DNA of 5,185 nt from an uncultured Bacteroidia bacterium (GTDB lineage: Bacteria > Bacteroidota > Bacteroidia > Bacteroidales > UBA932): contig CACXFP010000115.1 in assembly GCA_902766985.1 (NCBI GenBank), positions 1-5,185 on the forward strand, given 5' to 3'. The notes under the pieces were generated by a model. It searched no databases and was not told the origin of the DNA. It saw only the letters and a list, made by a program, of their open reading frames with translations. Shown one piece after another: positions 1-5,185 of the stretch (the stretch's first letter is position 1; each line of letters opens with the position of its first letter). A program made the translations under genes and the position numbers.

Positions 1-1
1 A

Positions 2-1138
2 AGCGGTATCCGTTACTGGGAAAGCCGCTTGGGAGACACCGGGACAGCATCCATAGGCGACGGATATTTCTATATGGCTGAGGGCGGAAGGAAATATGGC
101 CTGAGAACAGCCCGGATCCACCTGATGAAATGGACGGGAAATACCCCTGACCCGTTTGAGAAAGTTTCCCCGAAACCGGCTTCGAAGGAAGGGCCCATGA
201 TTGACACCGTGTTATACAATCCGGCAACCGACTGGATGAAGGATGCCGGGGTCGGGGCTTTCATGCATTTCCTTCCCGGTTCGACCGCCCTGGTAGAACA
301 ATTCGACGTGGATGCCCTCGTAGAACAGCTTTCCGATGCCGGAGTGAGATATTTCTATCTTACACTGGGGCAGAATGACGGTGTTTTGAACGCTCCCAAT
401 CCGGTTTATGACAGCATTTCACGCTATAAGGCCGGAGAGAGGACGTCACGCCGCGACCTGCCCATGGAACTCGGCCTCAAGCTGAAGGAAAAGGGAATCC
501 GTTTCCTGCTATACCTGCCTTGCCAGACTCCCAACCTGGACCGTCAGGCCGTGTGGAATTTCGGCTTCGAGGACGAGAAGGGCGCTGACAGGGTTATTGT
601 CGTGGAGGGGGACCGAGACCGTTTCATAAGCATGGAGGGATGCCGTAACTGGGCTAAGGTAATCAATTGGTGGTCTGCTCATTATGGCGACCTTGTGAGC
701 GGCTGGTGGTTCGACGGCGGCTACGAGTGGTGCGGCTTCAACGATGAACGGGCACAGATTTACGCCCATGCAGTGAAGGATGCCAATCCCGGGGCCGTCG
801 TGACCTTCAATCCCGGCTGCAGTTTCAAGAGATGGACCTGTGCGGAAGACTACACTGCAGGGGAGATCAACGAACCTCTCGAGGTGAAGGTTGCAGGCCG
901 ATGGAAAGGAGGCTCCCAGGCTCAGATACTTACATATCTCGGTCCCAGCTGGGGACGCAGGGAGTGCCGTTTCTCCGACGATGAGATTGTTCCATGGGTG
1001 CAGTCGGTAGTCGCCAACGGTGGCACGGTTACTTTCGATGTCGGTCCGAATTACGATCCGGCCGCCGGCCCTGTCGGAGCGATTTCGCCGGAACAGGCCG
1101 CCCAACTGAAACTCATCGTTTCCTCCCTGAAGGACTGA
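2..1138 (+). CDS. GH29-like (alpha-L-fucosidase-like) protein, 5' end missing
   Basis: The frame is open from the first full codon at base 2 to the TGA at 1136-1138, giving 378 visible residues. A TTG at 29 and an ATG at 197 are in frame, but neither is followed by a signal peptide, and the sequence before each reads as protein, so the true start is probably outside the window. Visible residues 1-~60 (with GDGYFYMAEGG and ARIHLMKW) look like the last strands of a separate beta-rich, possibly beta-propeller, domain. A Pro/Lys linker follows. The rest fits GH29: DWMKDAGVGAFMHF (fucose-site His at residue 89), LTLGQNDG at 121-128, GWWFDGG with the expected nucleophile Asp at 238, and a C-terminal NGGTVTFDVGP resembling the GH29 NGNLLLNIGP motif. 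A Glu at 288 (TAGE) is a possible acid/base, by rough alignment only. The usual His-His before Asp-Gly is Gln-Asn here, so the sugar specificity may differ from fucose. The family assignment is fairly secure; the substrate is not. Confidence 0.82.
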   Translation, partial: SGIRYWESRLGDTGTASIGDGYFYMAEGGRKYGLRTARIHLMKWTGNTPDPFEKVSPKPASKEGPMIDTVLYNPATDWMKDAGVGAFMHFLPGSTALVEQFDVDALVEQLSDAGVRYFYLTLGQNDGVLNAPNPVYDSISRYKAGERTSRRDLPMELGLKLKEKGIRFLLYLPCQTPNLDRQAVWNFGFEDEKGADRVIVVEGDRDRFISMEGCRNWAKVINWWSAHYGDLVSGWWFDGGYEWCGFNDERAQIYAHAVKDANPGAVVTFNPGCSFKRWTCAEDYTAGEINEPLEVKVAGRWKGGSQAQILTYLGPSWGRRECRFSDDEIVPWVQSVVANGGTVTFDVGPNYDPAAGPVGAISPEQAAQLKLIVSSLKD

Positions 1139-1155
1139 CGGTTCGGTCAGTTTGA

Positions 1156-1192
1156 AAAACAGGGGCTGACCGCGATGGCCAGCCCCTGTTTT
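1156..1192. terminator. Bidirectional rho-independent terminator
   Basis: A perfect 13-bp inverted repeat (aaaacaggggctg at 1156-1168 and cagcccctgtttt at 1180-1192) encloses an 11-base loop that can close by two further C-G pairs. The GC core is flanked by A's on the left and T's on the right, so both strands give a stem followed by a U-run. It begins 17 bases after the stop of the plus-strand GH29-like gene and, read on the minus strand, 19 bases after the stop of the 749-residue gene. That is the expected position for a shared terminator between convergent genes. Confidence 0.88.
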
Positions 1193-1211
1193 CGTGTCGC
1201 AACCCTTGTCG

Positions 1212-3461
1212 TCAGTATTTGATGCTGACGTCGATCCCGTCATGGTGGTTTTCAAACTCCATGAACATGGTCTTGCTGGCTGCATCCCATCCGGAGGTGA
1301 ATTCTACGGGGGTGCCGCCGCGTGATACCGTTATGGCCTTCGGCTCTGAAGGGAGGTATATCCTCATCGCATTTGTCGTGTTGTAGGGACCTTTTACGTT
1401 GAATGTGTAGTTCCTGCCCTTGACGACTTCATCGTATGCGCGCGATGCGGCCGCAATAATCTGGGGCTTCCTTTTATGATCGATCTTGCGGAGGTCGAAA
1501 AGGAGGGCTCTCTTGCCGGGATTCACGACCTTTTTCGTAATGACGGGAAGCTTCGGATCGAAGAGGTCCACGTACAGGCCTTCGGCAATGTAGGGGGTGG
1601 TGTCCTCATATTCGTCGATGACGGAGATGATGGTGTAGGGACCGCGCTCGAGATAGAAGGAATTCTTGAACTCGAGGGGTTCTCCAGTGGAATCGTAGAG
1701 TTGCTTGACCTTTTCCACAAGGGTCTTGTCCCCGCCTTTGTAGTACACCATTTCCTTGGGGTTCTGGCGTATGACGCAGACCTTTCCCTTGCCGCAGTCG
1801 TAGGTGCCTTCTTCGGCATCCTTGGGAACCCCAAGGAGCTCGAAAAGGTGGTTGACAGGCTTGTCGTAATGGTTGTCTCCCGTATTCCACCATTCGGGAA
1901 CACCCTGGAACGGGTCGTTGTCGCGGCTTGCATAGACGAGGATTCCTCCGTCCTTCACCCAGTTGGCGATGTATGTGTGCTGCGCCTCTTCCATGGGCTT
2001 CTGGTTGGAATAGCTCATGAGGAGCACCTTCACGTCCTTCCAGGTGTCAGGATATTGCATGTTCTCCATGTGGACGAAGTGGACGGGAACGCCTCTCTTG
2101 ATGAAGGGGTTCACGAGGCCGAAGAAGTTGGAAATCTGGGGATCGTTGGTCTCGGTCATTTCCTCATGCGTGCGGTCAAGCGCTATGAACTCGCTGACAT
2201 TGGTCTGGAGGCTGGGCTTGGTGGGGACATCCCTTGCGACACCTTGGAACATGATTGAATTGGCCATTACTACGCTGATGCCGTTGGAGCCGCTGACCTT
2301 GTTGTCGGAAAGGGGCATCTTCTCGAACATGTCGTACATGATGCCTATCTGGGTGGAGTAGGAACGTGAGATGTAGTCTTCCTCGTCACTGTCGGGACCG
2401 ACGGGGTATTTAACCTCGTAAACCCTTTGGGGCCAGGGGATTACCTGGTAGTAATTGTTTTTGGGATAGAGGAGCTGGGCGGCGATGAGGGCCTCGTAGT
2501 TGTTCTTGTAGTCGTCCCAGTCCTTGATGTTGTCCTCGATGGGGTCGGAAAGGAAATAAACGCGGCGTCCCGTGGGGGCGGTCATGGATTCCATGCATCC
2601 GAATTCGAGGTACGCGGTCTCGAAGCAGCGCTCCCTGTAGTCTCCGTTGTAATAGTTGAATTCCCTGGAGGTTCCGGTCCAGGTCTGGGAAACATAACCG
2701 TCAAGGCAGGGCAGGGAAGCGAGGCTGCACTCGGGGCTTACCACGTGCCACTGTGCATAGTTGATCAGGGTGTGCGTGGCTTCCATGCAGCGGATGTCGC
2801 GCCCCAGGCTCTTTCCGTATTCCTTGGCGTAAGTGAAGCACTGGTTGATGGCGTCGTAGTTGAGCCAGTACTTGAGCTTCTGGGATTTGTAGTAGTTGGC
2901 GGGAGAGGAGTTCTGGGGCTGCCATTCTTCACCGTAATACTCCTTCCAGGCACGCTTGAATGCCTCGCTGTAGCCGGCACGGGAGGTGAATTCGGGCTCC
3001 TCGAAGAAGAGCACGTCAACTCCGTCGTCGATCACGGCCTTCAACATTTTCTTCAGGTATTCGATGTAGTTCTGGGTAGGCACCTGGTGATAGGTTACGG
3101 TGTCGCCGGTGGATACGATCTGGTATTCGTCCAGATGTTTCTGGCCGTCCCATCGCCCGAAGTAATAATCTTCATGTCCCCAGGAGATGCCTTTCATCCA
3201 GAAAATCTTGTATCCCCTTTCCTTCCAGCCGTCGATATTCGGGTTGTGCTTGTTGAATTCCCCGTTGCGGCCGCTGTATCCGCCATATACCATTGCGATA
3301 TCGCAGCGGATGTCCACCAGGGAGTCCCAGGGACGGGAAGACTGGAGCAGCGTGTGCTCAAGGTCTGATACTTTCGAATTCTTAGGGCCGCACATCGTGA
3401 GCGACATGGCCGCGAGGGCTGCAGCCGAGATCGTGAGAACTGACTTGAGAAGATGTTTCAT
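1212..3461 (-). CDS. Exported putative glycoside hydrolase, TIM-barrel-like plus amidotransferase-like domains
   Basis: This is a complete 749-residue protein with ATG at 3459-3461 and TGA at 1212-1214. Residues 1-23 form a signal peptide (Lys-containing start, then LTISAAALAAMSL). Cys24 follows L-T-M, a weak lipobox, so it may be a lipoprotein or a periplasmic protein. Residues ~50-350 read like a TIM-barrel glycosidase. They include DGVDVLFFEEPEF at 147-158, where Glu154, Glu155 and Glu157 are acid/base candidates, and further acidic-aromatic stretches (VSQTWT at 257-262; YFLSDPIEDNIKDW at 302-315). Residues ~395-545 (VKVLLMSYSNQKPM, then YIANWVKDGGILVY) have the pattern of the class I glutamine-amidotransferase-like domain found after the barrel in GH42 beta-galactosidases. 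Residues ~685-749 look like a closing beta-sandwich. The order resembles GH42, but I do not recognise GH42 signature motifs, so the family is unassigned. It lies 7 bases after the beta-helix gene and is probably in its operon. That it is a secreted glycosidase is inference from architecture and neighbours. Confidence 0.85.
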   Translation of the reverse strand: MKHLLKSVLTISAAALAAMSLTMCGPKNSKVSDLEHTLLQSSRPWDSLVDIRCDIAMVYGGYSGRNGEFNKHNPNIDGWKERGYKIFWMKGISWGHEDYYFGRWDGQKHLDEYQIVSTGDTVTYHQVPTQNYIEYLKKMLKAVIDDGVDVLFFEEPEFTSRAGYSEAFKRAWKEYYGEEWQPQNSSPANYYKSQKLKYWLNYDAINQCFTYAKEYGKSLGRDIRCMEATHTLINYAQWHVVSPECSLASLPCLDGYVSQTWTGTSREFNYYNGDYRERCFETAYLEFGCMESMTAPTGRRVYFLSDPIEDNIKDWDDYKNNYEALIAAQLLYPKNNYYQVIPWPQRVYEVKYPVGPDSDEEDYISRSYSTQIGIMYDMFEKMPLSDNKVSGSNGISVVMANSIMFQGVARDVPTKPSLQTNVSEFIALDRTHEEMTETNDPQISNFFGLVNPFIKRGVPVHFVHMENMQYPDTWKDVKVLLMSYSNQKPMEEAQHTYIANWVKDGGILVYASRDNDPFQGVPEWWNTGDNHYDKPVNHLFELLGVPKDAEEGTYDCGKGKVCVIRQNPKEMVYYKGGDKTLVEKVKQLYDSTGEPLEFKNSFYLERGPYTIISVIDEYEDTTPYIAEGLYVDLFDPKLPVITKKVVNPGKRALLFDLRKIDHKRKPQIIAAASRAYDEVVKGRNYTFNVKGPYNTTNAMRIYLPSEPKAITVSRGGTPVEFTSGWDAASKTMFMEFENHHDGIDVSIKY

Positions 3462-3480
3462 GTTTGTTTTAATAAAGTAT
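3462..3480 (-). promoter_or_regulatory. A/T-rich start region without Shine-Dalgarno
   Basis: Read on the minus strand, the 19 bases before the ATG at 3461 are atactttattaaaacaaac. They hold no AGGAGG-like element and contrast sharply with the GC-richer genes on either side. A/T-rich, SD-less leaders are typical of Bacteroidota, where ribosomes initiate without SD pairing. Part of this stretch is also the last three codons and TAA stop of the upstream beta-helix gene. It supports both the chosen start and the phylum assignment. It is not a convincing promoter. Confidence 0.55.
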
Positions 3481-5185
3481 GTGTTTGAATTTGTTGTCTT
3501 TCAGGCCCATTTCCTTCCAGGGAATGGGGGCGAGGCCATAATCCTTCAGGACTTTGGGATCCAGGAAATATTCCAGGGGCTTTTCGCTGTCAAGTTCCGT
3601 GTTGCCCTCATAAACATATCCTTCGGCGTCTTCGTGCGGAACCTCTGGATTGACGCAGAGGTTGTTCCTGACGGTGTTGAAGTTGCGGTGGGAGAAAGGG
3701 TCTTCCTCCAAGGCGAGTTCGGGATATCGGCTCTTGTAGAGCTCCGATGGGAAACCGACTTCTTCCAGTCTTTTCTGCTGCCCAGGACTTGTATACTGAT
3801 TATAAAAATTATCGGCAGACCAGGTGGTCGCACTGATCATCTTCCGGCAGTCATACATTATGTTGTTTTCCACAAAGTTGTCCATTCCCCCGTGGATCTG
3901 TACGGCTCCGAAGTGACCTCCGCCGCAGTTTACAAATACATTCCCGTATATCTTGTATCCGGAGATGATGTCATCAAGCCTGACACCGGCGGCTCCCTCG
4001 CGGGTGGCACCTGTTATGTCCTGCCACCAGTTGTACCTGACGATGTTGCCCCGGTATGTAAAGTTGAACCATACGTCAATTCCACCCTGGTCGTCGCTTT
4101 CCGTCACCAGGTTCTCGAAATGGTTGTATTCGACGACCATGTCGTTTCCTTCAAGCCTGAGGGCGGATGAAGCGCAGTTGCCGAACCAGTTGTGGTCCAA
4201 GAGCATGCCGGCTCCTTCACAGATGACGGGAGGCTCATAGGTGGGTTTGTAGAGGGATATGTCCTTGAAGATGTTGTCCGTAATCCGGTATCCTGCCGGT
4301 TCAAGGGTCTTGCGGTCTCCTCCTTTGGCGACAATTCCCCCGTGTCCCATTTCCCTCAGTAGGCAACCCTCAAGGGTGCAGTCCTTGCTGTCGGTCCAGG
4401 ACATCAAGTTGTCCCCGAACTGTTCGATGACGCAGTCCTTGATAGTCAGGTTGATGCATTTTGTCACCGAAACGGCCCCGTTGCGTCCGCCACGGAAAGT
4501 CAGGCCTTCGATGGTCAGGTCTTTGCAGTTCTCGGTTTCAAGCATGTAAGGCTTGGAGAACAGGGATGCCGTCACCTGGCCGCCCGCCGGGTCGAATCCG
4601 TCGGGAGCAAGGATGAACAGGCGGCCCGCCTCGCGATCCAGATAGTACTCTCCCTTTGTGTCAAGTTCGCAGAGGAGGTTGAGTCCGTAATAGCGGAATC
4701 CGTCACGGTATCCATATCCATGATAAGGTTCCGCGACCGAGATGGTCCTTTTTGAAGGATTGATGCTTTCCACCTTGTTGTAGTCCTCGCTCCAGTCCCA
4801 GAACCAGTACCCATGCACATAGGGCTCCTTTTCTCCGGCCCAGCGGTCTATCCTTTCATCGGTGTACTCGAAGATACCCTCGACGGAACCGGTGTAGTTG
4901 GCGTAGTTGGGCCCTGTCGGAGTGGCTCCCAGGGCCTTCCCTGATCTGGTATACCCCTCATTTGGCCAGCGTGCGGGATAGAGGCGTTTGCCGTTGAAAT
5001 AGATATCTATCCTGTCGCTCTTTCCGATAACTCCGCCGACATCCTCGATCCCGGCCTTGTGAAGGTCGGCGACCCAGATATCCTTCATGAGGTCGGAACG
5101 TATCTGCCTGTTCTCGGCTTCAGACAGGTTGGCGTCTTCCGCCCTTGTCCATCCTTCGAGCCTTACCTCGCCGGAGAGGACAGGA
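3469..5185 (-). CDS. Right-handed parallel beta-helix enzyme, GH141-like, 5' end missing
   Basis: The frame is open from the window edge (first full codon 5182-5184) to the TAA at 3469-3471, giving 571 visible residues. An ATG at 5088 is in frame, but the 32 residues before it (PVLSGEVRLEGW...) fit the usual early strand of this protein type, so it is internal and the real start with any signal peptide is outside. Residues ~60-215 form an inserted beta-rich domain with NGKRLYPARWPNEG (64-77), GYWFWDW (125-131) and YYLDREAGRLFI. Residues ~217-452 are parallel beta-helix rungs (repeated NLTIKDCVIEQF / CTLEGCLLREM / YRITDNIF-type turns). Conserved-looking loops are GHGGIVAKGGDRKTL (280-294), SDDQGG (Asp364/365), RLDDIISG (Asp404/405) and HGGMDNFVENNI (431-442). 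The two Asp pairs are the best catalytic candidates. The pattern matches GH141-type beta-helix glycosidases, a family with reported fucosidase and xylanase members. A related polysaccharide lyase or uncharacterised beta-helix family is the main alternative. It is the upstream partner of the 749-residue gene. Confidence 0.85.
   Translation of the reverse strand, partial: PVLSGEVRLEGWTRAEDANLSEAENRQIRSDLMKDIWVADLHKAGIEDVGGVIGKSDRIDIYFNGKRLYPARWPNEGYTRSGKALGATPTGPNYANYTGSVEGIFEYTDERIDRWAGEKEPYVHGYWFWDWSEDYNKVESINPSKRTISVAEPYHGYGYRDGFRYYGLNLLCELDTKGEYYLDREAGRLFILAPDGFDPAGGQVTASLFSKPYMLETENCKDLTIEGLTFRGGRNGAVSVTKCINLTIKDCVIEQFGDNLMSWTDSKDCTLEGCLLREMGHGGIVAKGGDRKTLEPAGYRITDNIFKDISLYKPTYEPPVICEGAGMLLDHNWFGNCASSALRLEGNDMVVEYNHFENLVTESDDQGGIDVWFNFTYRGNIVRYNWWQDITGATREGAAGVRLDDIISGYKIYGNVFVNCGGGHFGAVQIHGGMDNFVENNIMYDCRKMISATTWSADNFYNQYTSPGQQKRLEEVGFPSELYKSRYPELALEEDPFSHRNFNTVRNNLCVNPEVPHEDAEGYVYEGNTELDSEKPLEYFLDPKVLKDYGLAPIPWKEMGLKDNKFKHILY

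Noticed and set aside
197..199. ATG as the start of a stand-alone GH29-like gene
   Set aside because: There is no signal peptide after it, no A/T-rich leader before it, and the upstream frame reads as protein. An intracellular single-domain enzyme is not formally excluded.
1135..1150. Small hairpin ctgac / gtcag over the stop of the GH29-like gene
   Set aside because: It has only five base pairs, overlaps the stop codon, and has no U-run after it. The 13-bp hairpin just downstream is the better terminator.
509..1285. Minus-strand open frame (258 codons) opposite the GH29-like domain
   Set aside because: It crosses the terminator and both convergent gene ends, and lies antisense to clear GH29 motifs.
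1476..2258. Plus-strand open frame (260 codons) inside the 749-residue gene
   Set aside because: It is the complement of the amidotransferase-like region, and its Val/Gly/His/Glu-heavy sequence shows no motif.
2427..3368. Long plus-strand open frame (313 codons) opposite the 749-residue gene
   Set aside because: It is antisense to a gene with a signal peptide and coherent domains. Its translation is low-complexity, rich in Val, Gly and Leu, as expected from the complement of the real codons.
3468..3500. Bacteroidota-type promoter (TTTG / TAnnTTTG) before the 749-residue gene
   Set aside because: A TACTTTA stretch resembles the -7 box, but its final G is missing and no TTTG lies at the right distance upstream. 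The segment is also coding sequence of the upstream gene.
3187..4170. Plus-strand open frame (327 codons) spanning the junction of the two minus-strand genes
   Set aside because: It runs antisense across the end of one gene and the start of the other and has no recognisable domain or start signal. It is a by-product of the codon composition.
5086..5088. ATG as the start of the beta-helix gene
   Set aside because: The frame stays open for 32 more codons to the window edge with family-like sequence (VLSGEVRLEGW), and no signal peptide follows this ATG.

Overview
The window holds three protein-coding genes and almost no non-coding DNA. All three look like secreted carbohydrate-active enzymes. 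The organism is most likely a member of Bacteroidota (Bacteroidales-like, from a gut, rumen or other polysaccharide-degrading community). The reasons are an A/T-rich start region with no Shine-Dalgarno sequence before an otherwise moderately GC-rich gene, very tight gene packing, and a trio of enzyme types common in polysaccharide-utilisation loci of that phylum. No SusC/SusD pair, regulator, sulfatase or RNA gene lies in the window, so membership of a PUL is inference.

Layout. Bases 1-1138 (+) are the 3' part of a gene whose start lies before the window. Its last ~310 residues are a divergent GH29 (alpha-L-fucosidase-like) domain, preceded by the tail of another domain. Bases 1139-1211 are a convergent intergenic spacer with a perfect 13-bp hairpin that can terminate transcription from both sides. 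Bases 1212-3461 (-) are a complete 749-residue exported protein: a signal peptide, a TIM-barrel-like region with an F-E-E-P-E motif, a glutamine-amidotransferase-like domain as in GH42-type enzymes, and a C-terminal beta domain. I cannot place it in a named family. Bases 3469-5185 (-) are the 3' part (571 residues) of a right-handed parallel beta-helix protein, probably a GH141-like enzyme, whose 5' end lies beyond the window.

How they fit together. The beta-helix gene is upstream of the 749-residue gene on the minus strand with only 7 bases between them, so they are almost certainly co-transcribed. The GH29-like gene converges on them from the other side. GH29 and GH141 both include fucosidases, so a fucose-containing or structurally similar deoxy-sugar glycan is a reasonable but unproven substrate. 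The most novel element is the 749-residue protein, whose domain layout suggests a glycoside hydrolase with no activity I can name. Nothing else (mobile element, CRISPR, tRNA, rRNA, riboswitch) is visible.
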